In this document: piece by piece, positions 35,721 through 43,733 of the stretch
Layout: each line of letters begins with the position of its first letter
Position numbering within the stretch: the first letter of the stretch is position 1
Virus record (IMG/VR): IMGVR_UViG_3300042731_002987
Span: 1-43,733 of that record
DNA: 43,733 bases
Direction: 5' to 3' (one strand)
DNA from: a virus
The notes under the pieces: model-generated
Told to the model about the DNA's origin: nothing
What the model saw: only the letters and a program-made list of their open reading frames with translations
The model's database searches: none
Translations under genes and position numbers: made by a program

Positions 35721-36169
35721 TCAAGATTGTGGAGAGCTTGAAGCTGATTCCACATATCCCTCAAGCTATCGAGTTGATTCATTTCCTCAAGTACATGACT
35801 CCGGATTCTAGACTTGGGGTAGGTACTGGATGGTCCGGAGAGAAGACGTTGCATACTCACGGAGAGATGAAGCCGTTTACTGACCTGGTGGATCAGCACG
35901 CCCCTGGCAAGCGAATAGAGGCATGGGCGAACGTAACAAGATACGGCCAATATACAGCGCCCCATAATCACCACCAAGCAGACGAAGTAGCGTTGATCTA
36001 CCTGCAAGTCCCTAATGATCCTCCCAGGACGGTATTTCCGGACAAGGATGTGTCATACCTCCCGAAGGTCGGAACCATGCTGATATTTAGCGGTAAGGAT
36101 GTCCATGAGGTGGAAGTCCAGCAGACTCACGGCGAGCGCATCAGCGTAGCATACAATGTATTCAGATGA
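35717..36169 (+). CDS. 2OG-Fe(II) oxygenase-like protein inserted in the connector module
   Basis: A 150-residue protein, GTG start. AWANVTRYGQYTAPHNHHQA then LIYLQVPNDPP, and GTMLIFSGKDVHEVEVQQTH followed by GERISVAYNVFR: the succession of His-containing strand, central strand, second His and R-x-S-V-x-x-N strand is that of short 2-oxoglutarate/Fe(II) dioxygenases (2OG-FeII_Oxy_5 group) or a related double-stranded beta-helix. Metal ligands would be in the HNHH region and DVHEV. Unusual place: between gp10-like and tail-completion genes. Substrate unknown; a tail or head modification or a host metabolite are possible. Confidence 0.6.
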   Translation: MIKIVESLKLIPHIPQAIELIHFLKYMTPDSRLGVGTGWSGEKTLHTHGEMKPFTDLVDQHAPGKRIEAWANVTRYGQYTAPHNHHQADEVALIYLQVPNDPPRTVFPDKDVSYLPKVGTMLIFSGKDVHEVEVQQTHGERISVAYNVFR

Positions 36170-36558
36170 TTGAGACAGGTCTAGTTACGTTTCTGAATGC
36201 TGACACTGGTGTGTCTGCAATTACTGGGACAAGGATATACCCGATGATTCTGCCGCAGAATCCTACCTATCCAGCTATCACGTATTCCAGAAATAGTGTG
36301 GATAGGGATATGACTCTTGAGGAAGGACAGACTGATTTCGCATCGGCAGACATTCAAATAGACGCATGGTCTACAAGTTATTCAGGAGCGAAAACTCTAT
36401 GGCAGGCGATAAAGGACGCCATACAGAATTTCCAGGGTTCTATGGGAGCAATTGCTGTGCAAAGGGCTTTTGTGGTTGGTGACCTGGATGTATACGAGCC
36501 AGATGTAGGCGCGTATCGGTGTAGCATGACTGTTTCAATATGGCATACAGAGGCATAA
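36166..36558 (+). CDS. Tail completion protein (DUF3168, gp17-like)
   Basis: A 130-residue protein: IYPMILPQNPTYPAITYSRN and the late IQIDAWSTSYSGAKTLWQAI match DUF3168 tail terminator/completion proteins. It caps the tail tube and joins it to the head. Overlaps the oxygenase-like gene by 4 bases. Confidence 0.8.
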   Translation: MIETGLVTFLNADTGVSAITGTRIYPMILPQNPTYPAITYSRNSVDRDMTLEEGQTDFASADIQIDAWSTSYSGAKTLWQAIKDAIQNFQGSMGAIAVQRAFVVGDLDVYEPDVGAYRCSMTVSIWHTEA

Positions 36559-36562
36559 GACG

Positions 36563-36985
36563 ATGGCTGGTGATTTTATAGGTGCTGGTGGTGTTGACTT
36601 TAAGTGGGGGGACGGGGCGTCGCCGGAGGCATTCACTTTGGTCCCTGGTCTCGTTTCTTTGTCTGGACTAGGAAAGACCAATCCATTGGTTGATGTGACG
36701 GACTTCGACTCTGCGGCAAGGGAATACATATCTGGCCTAAGTGATGGGGTCGAAATCACAGCGGAGTTCAACCATGACTTGAGCGATACCACGCAGGCGG
36801 CGATAGTGACAGCAGTTGACAACGGGACAAACAACAATGTCCAGGTTGTTCTCACAGACGGGACTGACACGATTACTTATGACTTTGCTGTTGCACCAAT
36901 AGGGTGGAGTACTGTTCCGAGCATTGATGAGGCGACACGTATTCAATTCACGCTGAAGATTAGCGGGGACATATCGACAAGCTAA
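36563..36985 (+). CDS. Major tail tube protein
   Basis: A 140-residue protein: GAGGVDFKWGDGASPEAFTL, a central FDSAAREYISGLSDGVEITAE and a C-terminal RIQFTLKISGDIS. Matches the short tail tube family (TTP, HK97/lambda-like fold). Located directly upstream of the tail chaperone, the usual order. The stop overlaps the next start (TAATG). Confidence 0.85.
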   Translation: MAGDFIGAGGVDFKWGDGASPEAFTLVPGLVSLSGLGKTNPLVDVTDFDSAAREYISGLSDGVEITAEFNHDLSDTTQAAIVTAVDNGTNNNVQVVLTDGTDTITYDFAVAPIGWSTVPSIDEATRIQFTLKISGDISTS

Positions 36986-37308
36986 TGGATAAGAACGAGT
37001 TTTTTCAGAAGTGCACTGTTAAACGCGAGACTTATCACGTTGACGATAATGTTTATTTCGAGATCCACGAACTCTCTCTTTCCGATCGAGATGCTGTCCA
37101 GGAAGCGTTTCAGAGCGATCAGACTGATAGGGGCAAGCTCGCTCGGGTGGTTGTAGCTGGGTGTGATCTATTTTCGGAGGATGACATACCTCAGTTGATG
37201 CAGCTTCCTGAGACTATTGTGCTTGGCATCGCTAATAGGATATTCGAGATCAGCGGCATGTCTGAAGATGAAGCCAAAAAAAAGCCAGCACACCTGAAAA
37301 CCGCCTAA
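36985..37308 (+). CDS. Tail assembly chaperone, short form (gpG-like)
   Basis: A 107-residue protein (unframeshifted product), MDKNEFFQKCTVKRETYHVD to ...KKKPAHLKTA. Functions with the longer form in shaping the tape measure for tube assembly. The C-terminal lysine run is the slippery site. Confidence 0.85.
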   Translation: MDKNEFFQKCTVKRETYHVDDNVYFEIHELSLSDRDAVQEAFQSDQTDRGKLARVVVAGCDLFSEDDIPQLMQLPETIVLGIANRIFEISGMSEDEAKKKPAHLKTA

Positions 37309-37601
37309 AGCACCTTCTATGCCTCTCGCTTGGTAGGACTCTGGCAGAGCTGGGACAGACCATGACCGCTCGAGAGTTCGACCAGTGGGCTGCATATTAT
37401 GAGACGTCTCCGTGGGGCCCAGACCGAGACAACTGGCATAGCGCTCAGATATCAGCAATTCTTGCAAACGTGTATCGACCGAAAGGAGCCCAGGAGCGCA
37501 AGCCAAAGGACTTTATGTATGAGAGCAAGAATGACCGTGATTCACGTGAAACAATGCAGACTTTGGCTGCACTGAAAGCAATGGCGAAGCCTAAGAAATG
37601 A
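36985..37601 (+). CDS. Tail assembly chaperone, -1 frameshift product (gpGT-like)
   Basis: Shift at A AAA AAG (37278-37284) moves into the frame of 37362-37601. The joined protein continues KKKASTPENRLKHLLCLSL, GRTLAELGQTMTAREFDQWAAYYE cut for length, and SPWGPDRDNWHSAQISAILA: the T-domain family of lambda GT-type chaperones. Frame offset of -1 is confirmed by coordinates. About 205 residues. The internal ATG at 37362 is not likely to be a true start. Confidence 0.85.
37278..37284 (+). promoter_or_regulatory. Programmed -1 ribosomal frameshift site
   Basis: Slippery heptamer A AAA AAG within a run of eight A (37276-37283), in the right phase for -1 slippage from the G frame to the T frame. 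Same heptamer as E. coli dnaX. A downstream pairing element was not resolved. Confidence 0.85.
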
Positions 37602-39391
37602 CCGATCTAGCTAAATTAGTCGTCAGGATGGAGGCAGATAGCGCACGCCTTCACAAGGACCTTAAGGACGCCACCAAAAGATTAAACTCTTTTGGAAGAA
37701 GAACAGACAAGGTTCTTGGTGGGGTAAAGAAAGGGTTTGCTTTACTTGGCGGCGCCGCTTTGGTTGGTGGTTTTTCTGCGCTCGTGAAGTCAACGATAGA
37801 CGCGTCAGATAAAGTTCAAAAGTTGGGCGTCAGACTTGGAGCCTCTGTGGAGGCCCTTAGCGAATACAAGCATGTAGCCGATCAGACAGGCGTTTCATTC
37901 GAAACCCTTACTATGGGCTGGCAAAGGATGACGCGGCGTGTTTCCGAGGCTGCTCAAGGGATGGGAGAGGCTCGTGGAGCACTTAAGGAACTTGGCGTTG
38001 ATGTGCAGGCATTGAACCAGCTAAGTCCTTCACGGCAGTTTGAATTATTGACGGATGCCCTCGAAGGGGTGGAAAGCAGCTCAGACAAGGTTCGGATAGC
38101 TATGAAGCTGTTCGATTCTGAGGGTGTTGCATTGCTTCAGACGATGAAAGGAGGCACAGAGGCAATCAAGGATATGAGGGAGCAGAGCAGGGAGTTAGGA
38201 GCAACGTTGACTGATGAGCAGGCAGCAGGATTTGCCGCTGTAGCCGATGCCACTGGGACATTCAATACGGCTCTCAGAGGTGCTGCACAAGCATTGGCAG
38301 CCGAATTGAGCCCGGCTGCGACATCAACGCTTGAAGCTCTCACCGGTATGGTGAAGTGGGTAACAGGCACGATGATCCCGACATTTCAGCGGCTCACGGA
38401 TACTATATTCGGAACTCATACACAGTTATCCCAGATGTCAGTGGCATCCAGGGAGTTTTTTTTACAAAAAACATATCAAGATCTACAGCGCACGCAGAAA
38501 GACTTGCAGCGCGTTTCTGATGCACTCGACACAAGGATTAAGATTGGCGCCAGGGGCAGGAATTTAAGGGGGCTTAGGACCCAATATAATGCGCTGTCTA
38601 AACAACTAGTGGAGCAGGCAGAGCGATATGGTGAGCTATACAATGCAATTAATACTATTGACAAGCCCACCAAGGTTGTTGCATCTAATCTTGATGCTAT
38701 AGGCGCTGCCGGAAACAAAGCGGCAGGCGGGCTCAAGAAGGCGGCTAATGCAGTAGAAGAGGTTGATAAATCTATCGAGGGCATGGTCCTAGATGCGAAA
38801 GTCTCTTCACTAGTCACTGACCTAGACGAGATGTGGGATGGGATAAGTGACATAAGTAGCGAATCATTGATGAAGTTAGAGGCTGAGCTAGACACACTCA
38901 CTGGAAATGTCAAAGAGATAGACCCAGTAGCTAGAGATCTTGGTCTCACATTCAGTTCTGCGTTCGAGGATGCAATCATATCTGGCAGGTCATTTAGAGA
39001 TGTCCTGAAAGGGATAGCTGAAGACATAGAGCGCATATTTTTGCGCAAGATTGTCACAGAGCCCCTAGCTAAAGCGGTGTCTGGAGCTGCAAGCAGTTTC
39101 GCGTCAAGCCTGTATGGAAATGCCAGGGGAGGGCTGTATCGAGTCGGAGGTAGTGTTGGAGAACACCCTGTAGCACTCAACGCCAGGGCAGGTGAGACAG
39201 TAGCAGTTATGCCGACAGGTGGGGCTGGGAATATCAATGTGACTATCAGAAATGAAGGTACGCCACAAGAGGTGCGAAGAAGCAGCGCCACTGTAAGTGC
39301 TGATGGGATAGTCCTGGACGTCTTGACCAGAGACATCGAACGTGGTGGCCCGATCAATAACCTGATCCGTGGGTCTGTGAGCAGAGGATGA
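37598..39391 (+). CDS. Tape measure protein
   Basis: A 597-residue protein that sets tail length (by length, a tail of roughly 90 nm at 1.5 angstrom per residue). N-terminal coiled coil (ARLHKDLKDATKRLNSFGRR), hydrophobic GGAALVGGFSALVKS helix, SYKHV-like LGASVEALSEYKHVADQTG and a C-terminal AFEDAIISGRSFRDVLKGIAE. Stop overlaps the next start. A run of eight T at 38456-38463 is notable but in frame. Confidence 0.9.
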   Translation: MTDLAKLVVRMEADSARLHKDLKDATKRLNSFGRRTDKVLGGVKKGFALLGGAALVGGFSALVKSTIDASDKVQKLGVRLGASVEALSEYKHVADQTGVSFETLTMGWQRMTRRVSEAAQGMGEARGALKELGVDVQALNQLSPSRQFELLTDALEGVESSSDKVRIAMKLFDSEGVALLQTMKGGTEAIKDMREQSRELGATLTDEQAAGFAAVADATGTFNTALRGAAQALAAELSPAATSTLEALTGMVKWVTGTMIPTFQRLTDTIFGTHTQLSQMSVASREFFLQKTYQDLQRTQKDLQRVSDALDTRIKIGARGRNLRGLRTQYNALSKQLVEQAERYGELYNAINTIDKPTKVVASNLDAIGAAGNKAAGGLKKAANAVEEVDKSIEGMVLDAKVSSLVTDLDEMWDGISDISSESLMKLEAELDTLTGNVKEIDPVARDLGLTFSSAFEDAIISGRSFRDVLKGIAEDIERIFLRKIVTEPLAKAVSGAASSFASSLYGNARGGLYRVGGSVGEHPVALNARAGETVAVMPTGGAGNINVTIRNEGTPQEVRRSSATVSADGIVLDVLTRDIERGGPINNLIRGSVSRG

Positions 39392-39750
39392 GCACAGCGA
39401 TTCAATTCCCGGATTATGGGAAATTATTGGTTGAGGGGTTCAAAAGCTCGTCTGAGCCTAATATCCTTGCAACACAAATGGAGTCCGGTCCAGAGAAGGA
39501 GGCCCTTCTGGGCTCTCAAATAAAAGACCGGTATCAGGTTACTTATCAGTTCACTGCTGCTCAGTATGTTGTGTGGTTGAACTGGCATAAGTCTGTTCTT
39601 GGGAACGGGTTGGCTGAGTTCTTTTGGAAGGACCCACGATCAAACAAGAGGATAGTTGTCAGCATAGAAGGCGGAAAGTTCGATGTGTCACCAGTATCTG
39701 ACTCCTGGGACAATATCCGCGTCAGTTTCACTCTTAGGACATATAGGTAA
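39388..39750 (+). CDS. Minor tail protein (gpM-like)
   Basis: A 120-residue protein starting MSTAIQFPDYGKLLVEGFK. Matches small minor tail proteins after the tape measure (lambda M position): QVTYQFTAAQYVVWLNWHKS and the final IRVSFTLRTYR. Part of the tail-tip hub. Overlaps both neighbours. Confidence 0.75.
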   Translation: MSTAIQFPDYGKLLVEGFKSSSEPNILATQMESGPEKEALLGSQIKDRYQVTYQFTAAQYVVWLNWHKSVLGNGLAEFFWKDPRSNKRIVVSIEGGKFDVSPVSDSWDNIRVSFTLRTYR

Positions 39751-40247
39751 TGTCGCGTCAGATCTCAAGCTTTGGAAAAGAGGAACTCAATAAGATAAAA
39801 CCGACGCGCCAGCGTGTGTCTCTGTTGGAGGTAACGCATCCAGATCTTGCAGAGACTGCGCGGGTGGTAAACAACGATCGGGACGTAACGCATAACGGAG
39901 AGACATATATAGCCCTCGGCTTCGATATTGTGTGGCCTGATGACATGTCGCAGGGTCAACCTCGTGCCCGTCTTTCCATCAGTAATGTGACCAAGGAGTT
40001 CATGGGGTTCCTGGAGACATCTAATGGAGGCCAGGGCGCGCAGGCAAGGATTGTGTCTACTTTCCTACGAAAAGGTGTGAACTCAACAGACACAACAGGC
40101 GTGGAAGAGTGGGCATTCACTCTTGATCTGTCTGACATAACGGTCAGCAATCTTACCGTGTCAGCAGCGCTTGGGTACGAAGACATCCTCAATCGCAATG
40201 GACTCCCCTGGGTATACAACGCAGAGACCGCTCAAGGTGCCATCTGA
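39750..40247 (+). CDS. Minor tail protein (DUF1833, gpL-like)
   Basis: A 165-residue protein. RVSLLEVTHPDLAETARVVN, YIALGFDIVWPDDMSQGQPR and AALGYEDILNRNGLPWVYNA are the DUF1833 pattern. These proteins take the lambda L place in the tip hub. Starts at the previous stop and overlaps the NlpC-like gene by 50 bases. Confidence 0.8.
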   Translation: MSRQISSFGKEELNKIKPTRQRVSLLEVTHPDLAETARVVNNDRDVTHNGETYIALGFDIVWPDDMSQGQPRARLSISNVTKEFMGFLETSNGGQGAQARIVSTFLRKGVNSTDTTGVEEWAFTLDLSDITVSNLTVSAALGYEDILNRNGLPWVYNAETAQGAI

Positions 40248-40608
40248 GCATTGGTCGGCCCAGTATGTTGGGCGTACGTATGAAGAGGGAAATTGCGGAA
40301 TGCTGGCGCAGACAGTTCTGCGTGAGGTTTTTGGAAAGCACTTGGCCCTCCCGGTAGACACGAAGAACAGGAACGGACCTCGAGACATCATCGACGACTA
40401 TGGCGTGAGGATTCAGATTCCGTCTGAAGGAGATGCCTGTGTAATGACACATGCGCAGGACACAAAGTGGCATGTTGGTGTTGTCGGGGTTGTAAATCAT
40501 AGAATTTGGGTTCTACACTCAATGGTGACAACAGGGGTGGTTTTCACTCGAGCGCGCGACCTATCAAAAATGAATCTGCGGATTGAGGGATATTACCAGT
40601 GGAGATGA
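40198..40608 (+). CDS. Tail-tip NlpC/P60-like peptidase (gpK-like)
   Basis: A 136-residue protein starting MDSPGYTTQRPLKVPSEHWS. EGNCGMLAQTVLREVFG places a Cys followed by a helix, and TKWHVGVVGVVNHRIWVLHS supplies the His: the NlpC/P60 (C40) arrangement. In the tail tip such enzymes open peptidoglycan during entry. ATG at 40198 chosen; TTG at 40171 is an alternative. Its end overlaps J by 4 bases. Confidence 0.7.
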   Translation: MDSPGYTTQRPLKVPSEHWSAQYVGRTYEEGNCGMLAQTVLREVFGKHLALPVDTKNRNGPRDIIDDYGVRIQIPSEGDACVMTHAQDTKWHVGVVGVVNHRIWVLHSMVTTGVVFTRARDLSKMNLRIEGYYQWR

Positions 40609-43600
40609 CTGCACAGGTCACGCACTGTCCCCATCCAGTTTTGTCGCAAGAAGGGAGAGTAGTACGGGAAATAGAGATATTACCTAGGGAGACTATAGGC
40701 TCAGTCTTGTCTCGGTGCCATATTGATGTGGATGCCGGTCAGTTTGTGGTGTCTGTAAATGGGAATGTCACGGAAGACATGGGGTTGATTGTCTCTCATG
40801 GAGACATGGTAGCTATTAGAGCAATTGTGGAAGGAGGCGGAGACTCAGACCCGTTAAGGGTAATTCTGTCCCTCGCTGTTGTTGTGGCCGCTCCATATCT
40901 AGGTGGGTATGTCGGCGGCTATTGGGCAAGCCAGGCGGCAACAGCAGGGGTGGCGGCGTTAACCGTTGTTGGCGGTTATGCATTAGTTAATTCGATCATC
41001 CCTCCAGGACACAAAGCAACAGCATTATCCAGCCAACAGGACGAAACGTCCCCAACATATAATCTTAGTGGTGCGCGCAATCGAATCCGCCTGAATCAGC
41101 CGATGCCGTTGATCTATGGGACGCACAAGTTTGTCCCTGATTTAGCCATGAAGCCATATACTGAGATCAGGAATGGCGATTTATACCTTTTCGTGGTTTA
41201 TGGTATGGGTCTTTCTTTGGAGGCAACTTTTACAGACTTCAAGATTGGTGACACGCCGCTAAGCAGCTACAAGGATGTCGAGGTTGAATGGAGCGACTAC
41301 AATGGCAGGCTTTCAAAGTTCGCGGGGAACGTCGATACACTTGATGTAGGATCCGAGTTGAATGCTGCGGCTGGTTGGGTTACCAGAACGACGAGCGATG
41401 ATACAAGAATACTCGCAATAGACATAGTAGGGACACTATATCACGTTGCTGATAATGGAGATCTCGATTACCACAACGTAAAGTTCGACGGAGAGTACAG
41501 GAAGGTAGGAGCAGCGGAGTGGACGTCCTTTTTCTACGATACCGAGGAGTTGTTCCACGACTACTATTGGTCTGCCGGGTATACCCCTGAAGGGAAACCT
41601 GGATTGCCTGGAGGCGCTTTTTGGGTTCAGGTGGCGTATGGAGATACTGACCCGAACGAGCACACAGAAGGTGAAGAGTGGGGGACGATCACGGATGAGG
41701 GTTATGATTATTTCGCTCCAGCGTCTGCTACGCATACTGTAACTTGGACGTATAGACATTTTGATGCCGCTGGAGATGATCCAACGCCAACACGGAGATA
41801 TTATGCGTCGATCGATTCAATCATAATATCAAACAACACAACCAAGGCAGTACGCGTATCTCGGCAACGATATGTAGAGGCCGGCCAGTATGAGGTAAGG
41901 CTAAGACGCAATTCACCGGAGGATGACAACGACAGATATCAATCGTCATTCACATGGAGTGTTCTGCGTTCATATCAGCGTGACGAGTCCGATTATACAG
42001 GGCAAAGAAGACTTGGACTCATCATCAGGGCCAGCGAGCAGATTTCTGGTGTAGTGGACACACTATCGTGTATAGCCAGCGCAAAAATACCAGTTTTCGT
42101 TGATGAAGTATGGAATAGGTTGTATACCTCTAACCCAGCATGGGCATTCCTGAATGTCGCTTTGGGCAAAAGTCATACTGATGGCAGAAGGCTTTATGGC
42201 GGCGGCCTACACCCATCAAGAATAGACTATGACTCAATAATAGACTTTGCGGCATGGTGTGACGAGAAGGGATGGACGTTCGATTATGTATTTGATAAGA
42301 CCGAGCCTGTAGAGTCAATGTTGACAACTATCGCCATGGCCGGCAGGGGCGCATATACATGGGCCAGCGGCAAGCTCGGGGTGATATGGGACGAGGAAAG
42401 ACTGCCAGCGGTAGCGATGTATGGTATGCCGAACATAGTCGCAGGGAGCTTCACGGTTAAGTATCTGTCCGCCCCTGGTGTAGACGCAATAGAGTGTAAT
42501 TACCTGGACGCAGCAAATGACTACCAGGCTCAAACTATCCGAGCTGATGTGCCTAATGCTCAAGGAACAGGGAACGTAGCAAGGAAAGATCTGGCTGGGG
42601 TAACATCGAAAGCAGTAGCAAACCGCCACGCAAACCTAATCGCGGCAGAGCAATACTATAGGCGCCGGCGAATATCATGGGAGACTGACCTAGAGGGAAT
42701 GGTTTGCACGCGAGGGGATGTTATAAGGTTGTCTCATGATCTGACGCAGTGGGGGTACTCTGGGAGGCTGTTAGCTGGATCCACGATAAACGGAGTATCG
42801 ATCATAACCCTTGATAGGGATGTCCCATTCACAGAAGGTCAGGACCACTGGGTTATGCTGCGACAGCCGAATGGTACGTATGACCATTACCAAGTGTATA
42901 ACTATAGTGGGAGCGTTAATCGATCGCTCATCAGGCTACAGACTAACCCTCCGTTGCTACCGGACCAGGACGTATATAACAGTTCATACGACTATGTGTG
43001 GTTTTACGAGCCATCAACAACCCCTGGCAAGAATGCGAAGATCATCGATCTTAGTCCGGTAAATGAGAGACAAATACGGATTGTCGCGACTGATGAAGTA
43101 AACCAGTTCTACGATTCCGAATATAATCCTACATGGGAGCCGCCACAAAACGAGTACTACGGCCCGGTACCTGCTGTCAACGGCATCGATGTCACAGAGG
43201 TATTGCTGAGCAAGGCTGGGCAGTCTGAATGCAATCTCTATTTTGATATAGAGAATGCCATAGGAGTGAGGCTCCGTATCAAGCGAAACGACGAATCCTG
43301 GCGGGATTACGGAGAGATTCGTGGCACTGACTGGAGCGGCAGATATCAGCAGGGTGATGTGCTCCAGATAGAAGCTAAGCCGTGGGCGGTAGCAGTAACG
43401 CTTGCAAGCGCCACATTCATCAAGACATATAATGTACTTGGGAAGCTGGCGCCTCCATCGGATGTAACAGGCTTCTACGCTGAAATATGGAATCAGAACA
43501 TCAGGCTGCGGTGGAATCCTATACCGGATGTAGATGTCGAGTTTTACGAGGTCAGGTATGGGGCCTCGTGGGAAGATGGTGTGACAATAGCGCAAGGACT

Positions 43601-43733
43601 TACAACAGAGGCGGTATACAGACAGCTAACAGCAGGAACGCATAATTTCTGGGTGAAGGCACATGACGCAAAGAGAGCATCAGATAATGCTACTCATGCG
43701 ATTCTTGTAATAGAGGGACCGAGGGCTGCTTCC
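40605..43733 (+). CDS. J: Tail tip protein J (host-specificity protein), N-terminal 1043 codons; continues at position 1
   Basis: Large tail-tip protein of the lambda gpJ type. It closes the tail tube and carries receptor-binding parts. It begins MTAQVTHCPHPV and overlaps the stop of the NlpC/P60-like gene by ATGA. Residues about 85-125 hold two hydrophobic glycine/alanine-rich stretches, as in other J proteins, followed by the conserved region with RIRLNQPMPLIYG. The parts I translated, at the start and at the right end, contain no stop. Joined through the terminal overlap with 1-1047 the protein is 1368 residues, somewhat longer than lambda gpJ (1132). The C-terminal third contains fibronectin III-like modules (one begins near APPSDVTGF). 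The order chaperone, tape measure, M, L, K-like, J is the lambda order. Receptor specificity is not predictable from sequence alone. Confidence 0.9.
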   Translation, partial: MTAQVTHCPHPVLSQEGRVVREIEILPRETIGSVLSRCHIDVDAGQFVVSVNGNVTEDMGLIVSHGDMVAIRAIVEGGGDSDPLRVILSLAVVVAAPYLGGYVGGYWASQAATAGVAALTVVGGYALVNSIIPPGHKATALSSQQDETSPTYNLSGARNRIRLNQPMPLIYGTHKFVPDLAMKPYTEIRNGDLYLFVVYGMGLSLEATFTDFKIGDTPLSSYKDVEVEWSDYNGRLSKFAGNVDTLDVGSELNAAAGWVTRTTSDDTRILAIDIVGTLYHVADNGDLDYHNVKFDGEYRKVGAAEWTSFFYDTEELFHDYYWSAGYTPEGKPGLPGGAFWVQVAYGDTDPNEHTEGEEWGTITDEGYDYFAPASATHTVTWTYRHFDAAGDDPTPTRRYYASIDSIIISNNTTKAVRVSRQRYVEAGQYEVRLRRNSPEDDNDRYQSSFTWSVLRSYQRDESDYTGQRRLGLIIRASEQISGVVDTLSCIASAKIPVFVDEVWNRLYTSNPAWAFLNVALGKSHTDGRRLYGGGLHPSRIDYDSIIDFAAWCDEKGWTFDYVFDKTEPVESMLTTIAMAGRGAYTWASGKLGVIWDEERLPAVAMYGMPNIVAGSFTVKYLSAPGVDAIECNYLDAANDYQAQTIRADVPNAQGTGNVARKDLAGVTSKAVANRHANLIAAEQYYRRRRISWETDLEGMVCTRGDVIRLSHDLTQWGYSGRLLAGSTINGVSIITLDRDVPFTEGQDHWVMLRQPNGTYDHYQVYNYSGSVNRSLIRLQTNPPLLPDQDVYNSSYDYVWFYEPSTTPGKNAKIIDLSPVNERQIRIVATDEVNQFYDSEYNPTWEPPQNEYYGPVPAVNGIDVTEVLLSKAGQSECNLYFDIENAIGVRLRIKRNDESWRDYGEIRGTDWSGRYQQGDVLQIEAKPWAVAVTLASATFIKTYNVLGKLAPPSDVTGFYAEIWNQNIRLRWNPIPDVDVEFYEVRYGASWEDGVTIAQGLTTEAVYRQLTAGTHNFWVKAHDAKRASDNATHAILVIEGPRAAS
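43665..43733. repeat. Right copy of 69-bp terminal overlap
   Basis: Exact copy of 1-69. It lies inside the J reading frame. The non-redundant genome length is therefore 43664 bp. Confidence 0.9.

Noticed and set aside
38458-38464. T TTT TTA heptamer in the tape measure gene as a second frameshift site
   Set aside because: The -1 frame stops after about 20 codons and no known tail system uses such a truncated product; probably chance, though the eight-T run could cause sequencing errors.
38476-39405. 309-codon minus-strand ORF opposite the tape measure gene
   Set aside because: Ser/Leu/Pro-rich shadow of a coding strand with strong codon bias; it begins in the next gene, has no ribosome site and antisense to an essential structural gene.

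Overview
This window is one complete genome of a tailed double-stranded DNA phage (Caudoviricetes, siphovirus layout), linearised at an arbitrary point. The first 69 bases are repeated exactly as the last 69 (1-69 = 43665-43733). When the ends are joined, the reading frame of the tail-tip gene J, which runs off the right end, continues without a break into position 1, so the unit length is 43664 bp. The host cannot be named. A lipobox lipoprotein, an M15 endolysin with spanin-like membrane proteins, RusA, a Ref-like nuclease, ERF and attC-like elements together suggest a Gram-negative, probably proteobacterial, host. I see no integrase, no CI-type repressor with a peptidase domain and no tRNA gene, so a temperate lifestyle is not supported.

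Layout. (1) 40605-43733 plus 1-6968, plus strand: tail tip J, a small fibre-like protein, two tandem paralogous beta-helix proteins that both begin with signal-peptide-like sequences, an FN3/malectin-like protein and two small tail proteins. (2) 6965-12508, minus strand: early leftward operon with the ERF annealing protein, a Ref-like HNH nuclease, DUF1367, a tandem family of small paralogues, a DUF6948-like gene followed by a GSGYG-repeat ORF, a small protein with a type IV pilin-like N-terminus, and a lipoprotein. (3) 12535-12630: a divergent promoter region with inverted TGTAGTAGTAT motifs, which fires left into the ERF operon and right into a small HTH regulator that is probably translated from a leaderless transcript. 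(4) 12900-13560: small ORFs separated by two elements that look like integron attC sites. (5) 13566-21183: rightward early and accessory genes: a replication-protein C-terminus-like gene, many small zinc-knuckle proteins, RusA, a winged-helix protein, a Tad2-like protein, and a C5-cytosine methyltransferase with a second, apparently conserved gene nested in another frame. (6) 21180-23774: Q-like antiterminator, then lysis genes (M15 endolysin and small membrane proteins) and an HNH nuclease. (7) 23890-30734: packaging and head: TerS, an inserted adenine/N4 methyltransferase, TerL, HK97-type portal, S78 protease and major capsid. (8) 30783-40608: head spike and LamG-like proteins, connector proteins with an inserted 2OG-Fe(II) oxygenase-like gene, tail tube, frameshifted tail chaperone, tape measure, and M-, L- and K-like tail-tip proteins.

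How it works together. The early left operon and the rightward early genes supply recombination, host takeover and DNA modification. The Q-like gene lies just before lysis and all morphogenesis genes and is the likely late switch. A recurring theme is insertion of small genes at gene borders. TerL and the gene at about 13781-14089 lack a normal start codon where an accessory gene abuts them, and two gene ends have duplicated copies on the neighbouring small ORF. The most unusual items are the long dual-coding dcm locus, the attC-like cassette region, the signal-peptide beta-helix pair, the amber-interrupted zinc protein and the pilin-like peptide.
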